Shown here: positions 19,801-27,173 of the stretch, piece by piece
How positions within the stretch are numbered: position 1 is the first letter of the stretch
Layout: each line of letters opens with the position of its first letter
Assembly (NCBI GenBank): GCA_000482145.1
Contig: AUXH01000196.1
Span: 1-29,550 of the forward strand
DNA: 29,550 nt
Source: Strigomonas culicis
Taxonomy: Eukaryota; Euglenozoa; Kinetoplastea; Trypanosomatida; Trypanosomatidae
Direction of reading: 5' to 3'
Program-made: the position numbers and the translations under genes
Notes under the pieces: generated by a model
Databases searched by the model: none
What the model was told of the DNA's origin: nothing
What the model saw: only the letters and a program-made list of their open reading frames with translations

Positions 19801-22800
19801 ATTGTGGACAGCGCACCCGACTCCCAGATTGAGGAGGTGAAGAAGAAGATGCGCGATGACATGTTCAAGATGGAGAATATCAAGAAGACCTCTGTAGCGT
19901 TGATTGGCGTCGCGACCTACATTAAGGCGGTGGTGGAGTACTACAAACAAAACAAGATCATCAAGCCACTGCTTGCGCAGGCGGCTGCCGCCCAAGAGGA
20001 GTACACGACGGCGATGGAGGGGCTCAACAAGAAGAAGGAGGAGCTGCGCATCATCAACGAGAAGCTGAAGGGACTCACCGACCAGCTGGACCAGGTGAAC
20101 AAGGACAAGCAGGAGCTGGAGGACCGCGTCAACGACACGGACACGAAGCTGACCCGTGCAAAGAAGCTGATTGAGGGCCTCGGCGGCGAGAAGACGCGTT
20201 TTGCCAAGGAGGCGCAGCGATTCGCGGAGGAACTCAAGTACGTGGTGGGCAACGTGGTGCTGAGCAGCGGCGTGGTGGCCTACATGGGGCCCTTCCTCCA
20301 CAAGTACCGTGAACAGGCGATCGACAGCTGGAAGAGCATGTGCCACAGCCATAGCATTCTCGTCTCTGAGGACTACTCACTCGAAAAGTTTGGTGGCAAC
20401 CCGATTGATATCCAGGAGTGGAAGCTGCAGCAGCTGCCCTCCGATAGCTTTTCCGTTGTCAACGCGGTCATCATGAAGAACTCGAGCCGCTGGCCGCTGC
20501 TCGTGGACCCGCAGCAGCAGGCGAACCGGTGGATCCGCAACCGCGAGCGGGAGAATGGGCTCGTCGTCGTGCGCCCGTCCGAGCCGGACTACATCCGGAC
20601 GATCCGTAACGCGATTAGCGACGGCAAACCGGTGCTCCTCGAAAATGTGGACGAGACGATCGACGCGCTCCTCGAAAACTTGCTCCTCAAGCGCCTCGTG
20701 AAGGAGGGCAACATGCGCGTCATGCACCTGGGCGAGGCGGTGGAGTGGAATGACAACTTCCGCTTCTACATCACGACCAAGCTGCCGCGGCCGCACTACT
20801 TGCCGGAGGTGAGCACCAAGGTGACCCTCATCAACTTTATGATCACGGAGCATGGACTGCAGGACCAGCTGCTGCAGCGCGTCATGATGTCGGAGCGCAA
20901 AGAGGTCGAGCAGAAGAAGCAGGCGCTCACGCTGGAGGCCGCCGCCAACCAGGCGGGTCTCAAGAGCACGGAGGATCGCATCCTGGCAATTCTGTCGGCG
21001 GATGGCAACATCCTGGAGAGCGAAGAAGCGATCAATGAGTTGGACAGCTCGAAGGAGCAGAGTGACCGTATCGCGAAACGCCAGGGCGAGATCGAGGCGA
21101 TGGAGCGCATTAGCAACCGCACGCGCGACCAGTTTGTCCCGGTCGCCCATCTTGGCGCCATTCTCTTCTTCTGCGTGACGGAGCTGAGCAACATCGACCC
21201 CATGTACCAGAACTCGCTTCAGTCCTACGTCAGCATCTTTGACGAGGCGCTCCGCAACAGCGAGAAGTCGACCGAGGTGGAGGAGCGCATCGGAAACGTG
21301 AACGCCATGTTCAAGAGCTCTCTCTTCGAGCGCATCTCCCGCTCCCTCTTCGCGCGCGACCAGCTCCTCTTCACCTTCATCATGTCACTCAAGATCTACA
21401 CGGTGGACCCCCTGTTGTTGCGGTGGCTGCTCATGGGCGGCTTTGAAGGCGACAATGAATCTCCGGAGAACCCCTTTTTCTGGCTGCCGGAGCCGAACTG
21501 GCGCATGCTGCACCGCGCCACGTCGCAGCTGGAGCAGCTGTCCGACTTGGCGCGTATCGTGAAGGAAAACGAGATGTTCTTCCGAGACTACTACGAGTCG
21601 ACGAACCCCTTATCGATGGAGCTGCCAGCGCCTTTGGACCGGCTCTCGCCGTTCGAGATGCTCTTGATTGTTCGCTGTTTCCGCACGGACAACATTGTGC
21701 CGGCCATCACAGGGTACGTGCGCGACACGCTGGGCGAGTTCTTCGTCGTCGCGCCCCTGTACGCGCTCGATAAGGTCGTGGACGAACTCGAGACGGACCC
21801 CTCGGTCCCCATCATCCTCGTCCTGTCGCCCGGTGCGGACCCGAACGCCGAGCTCGACCGGCTGGCGGACCAGCGTGGGATGGCGGCGAACCACCTCTAC
21901 AAGCTGTCGCTGGGCCAGGGCCAGGACGTGCCGGCGCGCGAGCTCATCAAGAACGGGACGCAGGAGGGCAACTGGGTGTTCCTTCAGAACTGCCATCTGT
22001 ACGCGGACTTCATGCCGTCCCTCTCGCGCATCATCGAGGACTACAGCGACGCCACCGCGCGCGACAACCTGAATCGCAAGTACCGTCTGTGGCTGACTTC
22101 TCTCCCGAGCGATATCTTCCCCATTGTCATTCTGCAGAACGGTGTCAAGCTTGTCCAGGAACCGCCGAAGGGCTTGAAGAGCAATCTTCTCCAGTCCTTG
22201 CTGTCAGACCCCATCTGCGACGAGAGCTTCTTCAACTCGTCCAACAAGCCGGAGATTTGGCGCAAGATGCTCTTCGGCCTCTGCTTCTTCCACGCCGTTG
22301 TGCAGGAGCGGCGGCAGTTCGGTCCGCTGGGGTGGAACCGTCCCTACGAGTTCAACGACACCGATCGCCGCATCAGCGTGCGCCAGCTGAACATGTTCCT
22401 CAATGAGAACGACGTGATCCCGTACGACGCGCTGCTCTACCTCGTCGGCGAGTGCAACTACGGCGGGCGCGTGACGGACGACTGGGACCGCCGCTGCCTG
22501 ATGGCCACGCTAGAGGTCTACTTCAACCCGATGATCTTGGAGGACGACTACGTCTTCTGTGACGACGCGGCCGAGTACTACGCGCCGCCCTTCGGCGACT
22601 ACGACTCCTACGTGGCCTACACGAACGAGCTGCCGCTCATACAGCCGCCTACTATTTTCGGCCTCCATGAAAACGCTGACATCACGAAGGATGAGCGAGA
22701 CGCCAAGATCCTGCTCGCGGCGACGCTGGCGACGCAGCCGCGTGACTCAACGCAGGGCTCCTCAGCCACGCTGGACCCGCGCGCCACCGTGAAGCAGCTG

Positions 22801-23619
22801 GCCGGCGAGGTGCTGGGCCGACTGCCGGTCCTCTTTGACATCGAGGCGATCCAGAAGGAGCACCCCATCGACTACGCGCAGTCGATGAACACGGTGCTGC
22901 TGCAGGAGGCGATCCGCTACAACCGTCTGCTGGCCGTCGCGCGGCGAACGCTGCAGGACGTGCAGGATGCGATCGACGGCAAGGTCGTGATGAGCTCCGA
23001 GCTAGAGCAGGTGTTCAACGATATCTTCGACGGCAAGGTCCCCGAGATGTGGAAGCGGCTGTCCTACCCGTCCCTGAAGCCCTTCGGCGCCTACTTGAGC
23101 GATCTCATAGCCCGTCTGCAGTTCCTGCAGCGCTGGTGTAGCGAGGGCCCGCCACCGACCTTCTGGCTCAGCGGCTTCTTCTTCACCCAGTCCTTCCTGA
23201 CGGGTGTCGTGCAGAACTACGCGCGCAAGCACAAGGTTGAGATCGACAAACTCGTGTGGAATTTCACCGTGATGTCCGAGACCACGTTCGAAGAGGCACC
23301 ACCGGATGGTTGCTACATCTATGGCCTTTTCCTGGAGGGTGCGGGGTGGGAGGATGATGTCCTCTGCGAAAGCCGACCAAAGGAACTGTTTATTTCCTTT
23401 CCCGTCATCAAGCTGGTGCCGATGAGGGCGGAGGATACCCCAGAGGCAGCCATCTACCACTGCCCGTGCTACAAAACAACGGACCGCAAGGGTGTTTTGT
23501 CTACCACAGGCCACTCGACGAATTTTATCCTCACCATTGATTTGCCACGCGACCCGGAGATAACGGAGAACCATTGGGTTCTTCGCGGAGTAGCACTGTT
23601 TACACAATTAGAGTATTAG
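10876..23619 (+). CDS. Axonemal dynein heavy chain, single-headed inner-arm type, 4247 aa
   Basis: This is a complete heavy chain in one uninterrupted frame. The tail and linker take up about the first 1535 residues; the motor follows. AAA1 has GPAGTGKT (1576-1583) and CFDEFNR (1626-1632). AAA2 has GYSFGGKT (1857-1864) and DGPVDAVWIENMN (from 1937). AAA3 has GDTGTGKT (2210-2217) and FIDDTNLP. AAA4 has GVGGSGRRS (2557-2565) and SDTQI. The stalk coiled coils are about 2800-2915 and 3020-3120, with the microtubule-binding domain between. AAA5 and AAA6 follow, then the C-terminal domain ending VALFTQLEY. The AAA4 loop with Arg for Lys, the AAA2 loop and the size fit the DNAH1/3/6/7/12 group of monomeric inner-arm dyneins rather than outer-arm, I1/f or cytoplasmic types. 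Residues 236-275 look like a small beta-barrel module. Its role is ATP-driven sliding of axonemal doublets. The subtype is uncertain. Confidence 0.98.
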   Translation: MSKKTRASLGEVPEELLKGKSQKEQAGITRGYLAKTRMEEKELPGVTSLAQQRYVAPEKPVVPNKSKTMPKRPLLAKGSLSKDDPSKPPVAVHVPKSLRHLMAKDDARDRGRKSLMYASVAPGAAFAPPGEVPASTTAAAVGPDTCERVGLHYAPLSNIRTTYQNEEMDKRPHQGVRDREELPAGATAVQSAFFDLEDFDSKTDDPCPPQQLAKLGGAAGTPARSRCHNSMSEVVWAPCRVIEYDKDKEKFEIVWPDGKSKWTKRLNIIFDFEDEEKWRERVRRADRYREEFEAAIRESRYIESIPDAAVTPMNQDQMDRIIELMAKEFSVSSLHVVQQCTEQAERFYYMAAKKAVHAYHMRSAEEQRRLAPCHLPAFPPEPIPSLRNLKGTIFTPSPNYSEARSFIADNLFQVQGLLQSTLHAIHTIWFDYAPRALCVASFLDTPLQLQYFVDAQSQHGSATSEKLRGEWTSTVHSTIQNNLDAHFNFYENNMERYTRSNMCRFVSLVNTMMSSQLRSLIVKSMEAYTKFIATYGVASDDEDAEMEQLPEDVRERAHWDAREEELAQKQRELQERAAADRAKAPKPSKSAAAAAERSPEEEEENIAPFVWRLGVYTNEVPYTQRVVNLTQRINGLRPLFALKLVDTSGCIVFSPALEDVAKEVQDAFQQCLRYSSQVHGMGDQLFPLLEMNPFFLVPIPEDEPFVLECRETIRQTLEDNAEAPIQLQQMYKEFEYILENSSEEIAEEAVLENLSLDEFDLVFERLTRDIDRISERTPNYVKYELYAVDCQEIKNTLIRKANHLMAALMEVVASRLREDNAVVINSYEAIYQRLSIEPTTPEELQQQRSYLDSVPEKEAAIQTNFATVTEGNSLLLKYRFLVSEEDFVQYWVAYEWPRKLQQFMEDRNFRFKETRNVFMQKLREQNDVLSYDIMQLAASVEDFAHLGDDARTEEFNERAKEIAALIKKYQDQVVLYNSHEELFNLAPSQYPQLKELRVRFEPYSTLWEIASAFNAESERWLNTRLASLVPVEVDQKITDWSKKLTQISRVIKETEPSEVLHHLRENMDRFKPNIPLLYSLRSNLQASHWRAIYQQCGVPRDKQGFGPGGVDNNDQRPFSDFVKLGMLNYAQQVEAIATVAQKTYELESELMTMEGEWKKLLFEMEPYQDTYKLKANDAMQLTLDEHILKTQSMLGKPIVRQAPALQARVSQWEKQLNNMQSTMDEWFKCQNTWAYLEPIFSSADISRSLPKEKQLFVEIDDNWHTIMEHTRTTPQVLTRCQDETLMKTLSDANMTLDVILKKLQQFLETKRMAFPRFYFISNEELLQILSDSKDPFLVQPYLCKCFEGIKRIQFADHHDIIGMESAEGEVVPFIKKVNPGDQNNQVELWLQVVETVMKESIRDQLHQAIGDYAGSKRTDFIRKWPGQVVLAICSFFWTLEATQAMKDEGVVGLSTYHEKCIQQLDDLIILVRDKDLAAVQRCTLEALVVIEVHSKDIIGLLCEKGVDSPSSFDWLAQLRYYWEEDNLRVNQVNAALPYGYEYLGNTGRLVITPLTDRCYRTLLGALHLNYGGAPEGPAGTGKTETTKDLAKALGKYCVVYNCSDQISAKDMAKLFKGLTQSGSWGCFDEFNRIEIQVLSVIAQQVATIQDAIIEKRNEFIFEGAQIRLDTGCAIFITMNPGYAGRAELPDNLKALFRPVAMMVPNYAMIGEIQLYSYGFLHGKVLSEKIVATYRLCSEQLSSQDHYDYGMRAVKSVLTAAGRLKRTYPDGDEMILMLRSIKDVNLPKFLSQDVELFKGIVSDLFPDVTLPPSDYDNMHRALEKVCDKKNIQVTTYFEEKVYQTYEMICVRHGMMLVGYSFGGKTKILQCLSGALGEMEAEQLEARTRLVTVNPKSVTMAQLYGNVELSGEWTDGILSSRFRQIAQDTSTDRKWLVLDGPVDAVWIENMNTVLDDNKKLCLQNGDIIPMSKTMNLIFEVQDLAHASPATVSRCGMVYVEPTALGWQCLIDSFQKVLPDYIRDEESLSGAFTTLVDTFMEPLLEFVRKNVRTIIPVGASNLVDSFIKLFATFTGMFDAEKARQAADGPDGHLRLMRMRLEGWFLFSVVWSIGGCLDYKGRHAFNNALHDCAAAATHYKFSLPLPERAQSFFDLKIRDDAEVRFVDWVELVPELDIPEGSEYQDIIVPTRETAKYSFLVKHMISGRHPALLVGDTGTGKTILVKSLLKALPQDSYSLNMIQFSAQTSAAHLQKLVDSSLERRRKGYFGPPINKQMVIFIDDTNLPVLEEYGAQPPIELLRQFLDHGGWYSHSKESIEFRNMVDTLLLCAMGPAGGGRNPITQRFTRHFNAFSVPSFDESTLKTIFTRLADWILSKGFASNLRAQGNVLVSATVDLYETLVENLKPSPEKSHYTFNLRDVSKVFQGIDMVHAPNVADEVQLAELWIHESQRAFADRFINEEDTQWFIGEAHTLCKKHFKISLSSARDHPLLYSAMTNDDGFYIRVNDMAAASQELERRIDMYNMDAHGSELNLVIFSYVLEHVARVSRVLKQPGGNLMLIGVGGSGRRSCTRLAAYIQGCDYATLTVSNDYDHTDFLDDIRQLLLRTGQKGYSTAFVMSDTQITDDAFLEDVCSLLNTGEIPGLWDTKQDKEAYENAMTSLREVNKGLGRPDTAEALQTLFVERCKKHMHLVLCFSPLGSTLRDRLRKFPSLVNCTTIDWFREWPEEGLRTVADRFLQGVELTNEERASIRDMFVAFQQQVRQMGVVYLEEAHQHTYVTPTSYLDLLSTFSRLLGEKREELSGMRHRYENGLAQLKKTEDQVEVMQRELAEMRPELAKKQEVTNKLIQQVEAESKIAEEQRAIVAVDEAAANEQASAAKAIKDASQEKVDEAQPLVEEAQRAVQDLDPKALQEVKALKTPPQGVKFVIEVLCTLLGGNYRPRPIRDPLTGKTTLPYWEHAKTALLTGDFKSILLTSYPEIVDSAPDSQIEEVKKKMRDDMFKMENIKKTSVALIGVATYIKAVVEYYKQNKIIKPLLAQAAAAQEEYTTAMEGLNKKKEELRIINEKLKGLTDQLDQVNKDKQELEDRVNDTDTKLTRAKKLIEGLGGEKTRFAKEAQRFAEELKYVVGNVVLSSGVVAYMGPFLHKYREQAIDSWKSMCHSHSILVSEDYSLEKFGGNPIDIQEWKLQQLPSDSFSVVNAVIMKNSSRWPLLVDPQQQANRWIRNRERENGLVVVRPSEPDYIRTIRNAISDGKPVLLENVDETIDALLENLLLKRLVKEGNMRVMHLGEAVEWNDNFRFYITTKLPRPHYLPEVSTKVTLINFMITEHGLQDQLLQRVMMSERKEVEQKKQALTLEAAANQAGLKSTEDRILAILSADGNILESEEAINELDSSKEQSDRIAKRQGEIEAMERISNRTRDQFVPVAHLGAILFFCVTELSNIDPMYQNSLQSYVSIFDEALRNSEKSTEVEERIGNVNAMFKSSLFERISRSLFARDQLLFTFIMSLKIYTVDPLLLRWLLMGGFEGDNESPENPFFWLPEPNWRMLHRATSQLEQLSDLARIVKENEMFFRDYYESTNPLSMELPAPLDRLSPFEMLLIVRCFRTDNIVPAITGYVRDTLGEFFVVAPLYALDKVVDELETDPSVPIILVLSPGADPNAELDRLADQRGMAANHLYKLSLGQGQDVPARELIKNGTQEGNWVFLQNCHLYADFMPSLSRIIEDYSDATARDNLNRKYRLWLTSLPSDIFPIVILQNGVKLVQEPPKGLKSNLLQSLLSDPICDESFFNSSNKPEIWRKMLFGLCFFHAVVQERRQFGPLGWNRPYEFNDTDRRISVRQLNMFLNENDVIPYDALLYLVGECNYGGRVTDDWDRRCLMATLEVYFNPMILEDDYVFCDDAAEYYAPPFGDYDSYVAYTNELPLIQPPTIFGLHENADITKDERDAKILLAATLATQPRDSTQGSSATLDPRATVKQLAGEVLGRLPVLFDIEAIQKEHPIDYAQSMNTVLLQEAIRYNRLLAVARRTLQDVQDAIDGKVVMSSELEQVFNDIFDGKVPEMWKRLSYPSLKPFGAYLSDLIARLQFLQRWCSEGPPPTFWLSGFFFTQSFLTGVVQNYARKHKVEIDKLVWNFTVMSETTFEEAPPDGCYIYGLFLEGAGWEDDVLCESRPKELFISFPVIKLVPMRAEDTPEAAIYHCPCYKTTDRKGVLSTTGHSTNFILTIDLPRDPEITENHWVLRGVALFTQLEY

Positions 23620-23965
23620 TTTACCTTCTTCTTCTTTGTATGTATAATTAATATAAACTTTTTTTTTCGGCACTCATGTAGCTATAAACCACAATATTAT
23701 CATTCAGATATGTATATACAATCAATGTACTATCCTAATACCATTTTTTTTTCCCTCTGTCCGTGAGAACACCATGCGTAACTCTCATGCACCTCATGTG
23801 TGCATGTACGTCCTCATGAAACGGCCCTCTACCTATAGGATGACGGCATGCCACTGGTTCACCCTACTTTTCTCTCTCCCTCTCTCTCATATACACACAC
23901 ACACCACGGACAGAATCCACCGTACTCCTCCGACGGTTGCGCCCTTTGACTGCGGCGCCCACGCA
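23620..23965. other. Intergenic spacer between dynein and NAA20
   Basis: No separate gene is seen. It contains AT-rich 3' UTR sequence with T-runs. An open frame from 23774 joins NAA20 in frame, but it runs through the pyrimidine tract and is unlikely to be translated. Confidence 0.6.
23866..23913 (+). promoter_or_regulatory. Pyrimidine tract and trans-splice acceptor for NAA20
   Basis: A C/T tract (about 23866-23889) and short CA repeat are followed by GGACAG, with AG at 23912-23913. The first ATG after it is 23966, where homology to NAA20 starts. Confidence 0.6.
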
Positions 23966-24526
23966 ATGACCACTTACCGCGACATGCAGCTGACGGATAC
24001 GCTGCACTTCAATTTTGTTAATTTGGATCAACTCACGGAGACGTACAGCACTTCGTTCTATGGCGAGTACATGACGCACTGGCCGGAGTACCAGCGCATC
24101 TGCATCCACCCGACCACCGGCATCTACATGGGCTACACACTCGGGAAGGCGGAGGGCGACGGCGAGAACTTCCACGGCCACGTGTCCGCCGTGACCGTCG
24201 CACCGACGTTCCGGCGCCTGGGCCTGGGCGAAAACCTGATGAAGGAGCTGGAGAGCACCACGGCGGAGGTGCACAACGCCTACTTTGTAGACCTCTTTGT
24301 GCGCAAGAGCAACAAGGTCGCGCAGGACATGTACCACCAACTCGGCTATATCGTGTACCGCACAGTGCTGTCGTACTATAGGGGCGATGGCGCGAAGGGG
24401 CCCTTCAAGAACGACGAGGATGCACTAGACATGCGGAAGGCCATGCCACGCGACAAGGAGCGCCGGAAGAGTAGCGTCATCCCCTTGTCGCGCCCCATCA
24501 AGCCGGAGGAGCTAGAGTGGAATTAG
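23966..24526 (+). CDS. NAA20: N-terminal acetyltransferase NatB catalytic subunit (GNAT family)
   Basis: The 186-residue protein aligns along its length with NAA20 (human 178). The N-terminus MTTYRDMQLTD and the NLDQLTETY, FYGEY and HWPEY motifs are hallmarks. The acetyl-CoA loop is RRLGLG (83-88), preceded by HGHVSAVTVAP. FVDLFVRKSN, MYHQLGY and VYRTVLSYY follow, and near the end DALDMRKAMPRD. NatB acetylates nascent chains that begin Met-Asp, Met-Glu, Met-Asn or Met-Gln, on the ribosome, together with the auxiliary subunit NAA25, which is not in this window. The start at 23966 rests on homology and on the splice acceptor 52 nt upstream; the in-frame upstream extension has no family counterpart. 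Confidence 0.95.
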   Translation: MTTYRDMQLTDTLHFNFVNLDQLTETYSTSFYGEYMTHWPEYQRICIHPTTGIYMGYTLGKAEGDGENFHGHVSAVTVAPTFRRLGLGENLMKELESTTAEVHNAYFVDLFVRKSNKVAQDMYHQLGYIVYRTVLSYYRGDGAKGPFKNDEDALDMRKAMPRDKERRKSSVIPLSRPIKPEELEWN

Positions 24527-24660
24527 GGCGCATTCGCCGTTGCTCACGTTGTAGGATGCATCCATAACTAGTTAAAGCAAAGCAACAACCAACACGCCCA
24601 CCCATAGTAACGCACGCTACAGACCCTTTCGCGTGTATTCTTCGCATGCACATATGAAGC

Positions 24661-24685
24661 CTCTCTCCTCCCTCCCTTTTCTCAG
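24661..24685 (+). promoter_or_regulatory. Pyrimidine tract and trans-splice acceptor for the glycosyltransferase-like gene
   Basis: A pure C/T run ends in CTCAG with AG at 24684-24685. The first ATG downstream is 24726, giving a 5' UTR of 40 nt. The in-frame ATG at 24654 would be removed. Confidence 0.6.
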
Positions 24686-24725
24686 TTCATCTTCTTTTCC
24701 ATTATTTATTTTTCATTTACTCAAA

Positions 24726-26129
24726 ATGAAGCAACTTCGTCTTTCCCGGTTTGCCCTCATCATCTTTGCCTTCACAATCGCCTTAGTGGTATATTGGGTG
24801 GTCGACACCCGATGCTCCTCTGTGCAGCCGCTGGTGTCGCCGACACCCCTTGCGCCGACGCATGCAGGGAACACGAACACTCCGCCGACGCTGCCAAGCG
24901 CACCCACCACCACCGAATTGACTGCTTCTACTTCGGCGCCGGCCAATCCGATTCTGACAAAGCTCATGAGCACTGTGACCGAGGCGGACTTGGAGTTCTA
25001 TGAGTGTGCGCTGGACCGCTTCCGGTATGACGGCCCCCCGGAGGAGATCATCCCGGTCGGTGTGGTGCCGCTCACCATCGAGCGCAGTCTCTTTCGGACG
25101 TTCCTTTGCAACTTGACGGTCTCCTTCAAGCATTTGGTTGTGATTGTCAACGGCTTTGCGGATGACGTAAACGATGACATCAAGGCACTGGAAATACTGT
25201 TGCCGAAGGACCACTTCCACGTCTACCGGAGGCCGGAGATCACTTCGTTCAGCGGATGTGTGAACATCGGCTTTGAATTTGCCCTGAGCTTGCCCTTCGA
25301 CGAGGCTCCGTACCTCACCGTGTTCAACTCGGACACGCGGTACAGCGCCGGCTTCCTCAACCGCTTCGCACGCCACGTGCGCGAGACGGTGCTGCCGGAC
25401 AAGCCGCTCTTCGAGCAGCTCACGAAGGAGGTGGAGGATGAGGTGGCTGCCGCGAAGCGAGACAACCGCACGACGCTGCGCACCCTCGGGCTGAAGGGGC
25501 TGTCCCAGTCCGTCGCGCTGCCGGACCGCCTGCGCTATGGCGACCCGCAGGTGATGCGGGACCTGTTTGCGAAACACACCGGCGTCTTCACGCACGTCAC
25601 GCGGACCATGTGCTCCTTCGCGGTCTCGCGCCTGGTGGTCGCGACCGCAGGGCTGTACGACGAGAACTTTTTCCCTGCGTACGGCGAGGACTACGACTGG
25701 GTGGCGCGGGTCGACTTGATGGGCTTCAACCACTGGGAGCCCGGTGAGAAGAACATCTTTGGGTCTTTTCAGCATATCCTTAACGGGATGCTCGGGACCG
25801 TGGGCGTCGTGAAGGACCGCACGCCCGCCTCCTTCTACCTCGGCCTGAGCCTGCGCAACATGATCGATACGTGGATGATCTACAAGTATACCGAGGTGAA
25901 GTGGGGAGGCACAGCAGGGGCACTGTACGCGAAGCCGTATCTGACCGTGAAGTACACAAGTCCGTTTAATTCGACGGGCATTGCGATCCCCCTCGATGTC
26001 TGGGTCTTTGATGAACCGTACATGAACAGTGTCAAGGCTGTGGGCTTTCGCTATACATCGAAGGAAAGCATACTGCGGTATAACATCTCCCTTCTGCTCC
26101 CGCTTAACATGTCCCAATACGCTCCGTAA
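24726..26129 (+). CDS. Type II membrane glycosyltransferase, GT2-like, 467 aa
   Basis: A short basic N-terminus (MKQLRLSR) precedes one hydrophobic segment (about residues 9-27) and a Pro/Thr-rich stem (about 33-80), the layout of Golgi or ER type II glycosyltransferases. The lumenal domain has FNSDTRY (200-206), a candidate metal/nucleotide-sugar motif around Asp203. YGEDYDW at 319-325, preceded by DENFFPA, matches the ED-x-D(W) signature of GT-A fold GT2 enzymes. Sequons include NLT, NRT, NST, NIS and NMS. The likely role is adding a sugar to surface glycoconjugates; donor and acceptor are unknown. GC bias is milder than upstream. The start is the first ATG after the splice acceptor. The membrane topology is well supported, the family assignment moderately. 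Confidence 0.82.
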   Translation: MKQLRLSRFALIIFAFTIALVVYWVVDTRCSSVQPLVSPTPLAPTHAGNTNTPPTLPSAPTTTELTASTSAPANPILTKLMSTVTEADLEFYECALDRFRYDGPPEEIIPVGVVPLTIERSLFRTFLCNLTVSFKHLVVIVNGFADDVNDDIKALEILLPKDHFHVYRRPEITSFSGCVNIGFEFALSLPFDEAPYLTVFNSDTRYSAGFLNRFARHVRETVLPDKPLFEQLTKEVEDEVAAAKRDNRTTLRTLGLKGLSQSVALPDRLRYGDPQVMRDLFAKHTGVFTHVTRTMCSFAVSRLVVATAGLYDENFFPAYGEDYDWVARVDLMGFNHWEPGEKNIFGSFQHILNGMLGTVGVVKDRTPASFYLGLSLRNMIDTWMIYKYTEVKWGGTAGALYAKPYLTVKYTSPFNSTGIAIPLDVWVFDEPYMNSVKAVGFRYTSKESILRYNISLLLPLNMSQYAP

Positions 26130-26667
26130 CACTCTCTTGGCCGTAGATCACGTCGGTTAGAAGGCTTATACCGTCCTCTTTTCTACTTATGTCTTACACA
26201 CCAAAAGAAAAAAAAAGAAAACTCATTTTCTCTCCGTTTTTCAAGTGCTTTGACTAGTTAGTTTCATTTCATTTTTTTTTTTTGAACGCAAAGGTAAAAG
26301 AAAAGTAGAATCGACGGAACTCTCTATATATATGTGTTACCACGCTACATACTAAAAGACGATCTGACACTAGGCAGTGTCTCTGTGGCAAATAAAAAAT
26401 CCAAGTAAAAATGTCTTTTCTCTCTCTGATTTTATAATATTGTTTTAATCTCCACTGACTGCAACTGATGCACCACCTACTATTCAACGAGACGTGCTAT
26501 CGCGTGAAGAAAATGTTATTATCTGCGCACATGAAGAGAGAATGTGTGTGTTCGTTTTTCCTGCTCGCACGTTCATGCGCTTCGCACCTGCAGCAATTCT
26601 ACCGTTTTTCTTCTCTTTCTCTCTCTCTCTCTCTTTTTTTTTTTTGTACGACAATAGGTAGTTACCT
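26130..26667. other. Intergenic spacer downstream of the glycosyltransferase
   Basis: No gene is seen. It is AT-rich with A- and T-runs (about 26201-26222 and 26270-26283) and ends in a (TC)n/T-run splice signal. Short frames here are low-complexity. Confidence 0.6.
26604..26657 (+). promoter_or_regulatory. (TC)n/T tract and trans-splice acceptor for the 97-aa gene
   Basis: A long TC repeat runs into about twelve T, then GACAATAG with AG at 26656-26657. The ATG follows at 26668 (5' UTR 10 nt). A second AG at 26660-26661 is also possible. Confidence 0.55.
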
Positions 26668-26961
26668 ATGCTGAAGCGGTGCGTGGGTCGGCTTGCTCCC
26701 CTGCGCATAGGGGGAGGCCGGGACCCCATGGTCCGCTTTACGCGCGAGTTGATGGCGCTACAGGGCGTCCGCGGCGGATCACTGATGGCTGCATTTGGTC
26801 CTCTGACATACTCTCGGAAGGGGCACTTCTTCTTTTTGGCAGCAAACGCGCTGTGCCTGACAACTTACTTGATGATGATCAACTGGATATATGAAGGTTA
26901 TGTAGACTTGTGGTACGGCGTGTATGGGCTGGACGACGACGACGACGACGACGATGACTAA
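26668..26961 (+). CDS. Small single-span membrane protein with poly-Asp tail, 97 aa
   Basis: I do not recognise a family. The N-terminus is basic and lacks acidic residues for its first 18 positions (MLKRCVGRLAPLRIGG), as in mitochondrial presequences. One hydrophobic segment lies at about residues 53-74 (FFFLAANALCLTTYLMMINWI), followed by an aromatic stretch (WYGVYGL) and nine aspartates (89-97) just before the stop. The layout suits a small mitochondrial inner-membrane protein such as a respiratory-chain or ATP synthase accessory subunit, but this is inference. The acidic tail comes from a GAC repeat. The ATG is the first after a strong splice signal. Its small size makes gene status less certain than for neighbours. 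Confidence 0.7.
   Translation: MLKRCVGRLAPLRIGGGRDPMVRFTRELMALQGVRGGSLMAAFGPLTYSRKGHFFFLAANALCLTTYLMMINWIYEGYVDLWYGVYGLDDDDDDDDD
26932..26958. repeat. GAC trinucleotide repeat within coding sequence
   Basis: Nine in-frame Asp codons (eight GAC and one GAT) form the C-terminus of the 97-aa protein. Repeat length may vary between strains. Confidence 0.95.
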
Positions 26962-27110
26962 GGAGAATATATACCATACATTACCAGCTCCTGTTACAGT
27001 ATGTCGAGTTTTTCTTTTGTTATGCGTCATCAAGCTATTGAACGGCATGCATCCGCTACGAGTACATGTTTCATATCCCTTTCTCTCTTTGTGCTTGTTA
27101 CATGTATGTA

Positions 27111-27137
27111 TTGTCTTCTTTCCCACTTGTTCTGCAG
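27111..27137 (+). promoter_or_regulatory. Pyrimidine tract and trans-splice acceptor for the amastin-like gene
   Basis: A C/T-rich run ends in TTCTGCAG with AG at 27136-27137, a good consensus. The first ATG downstream is 27174 (5' UTR 36 nt). Confidence 0.6.
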
Positions 27138-27173
27138 TAGGGAGTACAACTGAAGCTTCAAACAGAAAGAGCC

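Noticed and set aside
8705..23619. Functional flagellar operon of tubulin-tyrosine ligase plus dynein
   Set aside because: Trypanosomatid polycistrons rarely group genes by pathway, and an unrelated basic protein gene lies between. The adjacency is not evidence of joint function.
23774..23965. N-terminal extension of NAA20
   Set aside because: It runs through the pyrimidine tract and splice acceptor, and NAA20 homology starts exactly at the ATG at 23966.
24654..24725. Upstream in-frame ATG for the glycosyltransferase
   Set aside because: It lies before the C/T tract and the AG at 24684-24685, so it would not be in the mature mRNA. The ATG at 24726 gives a normal type II anchor.
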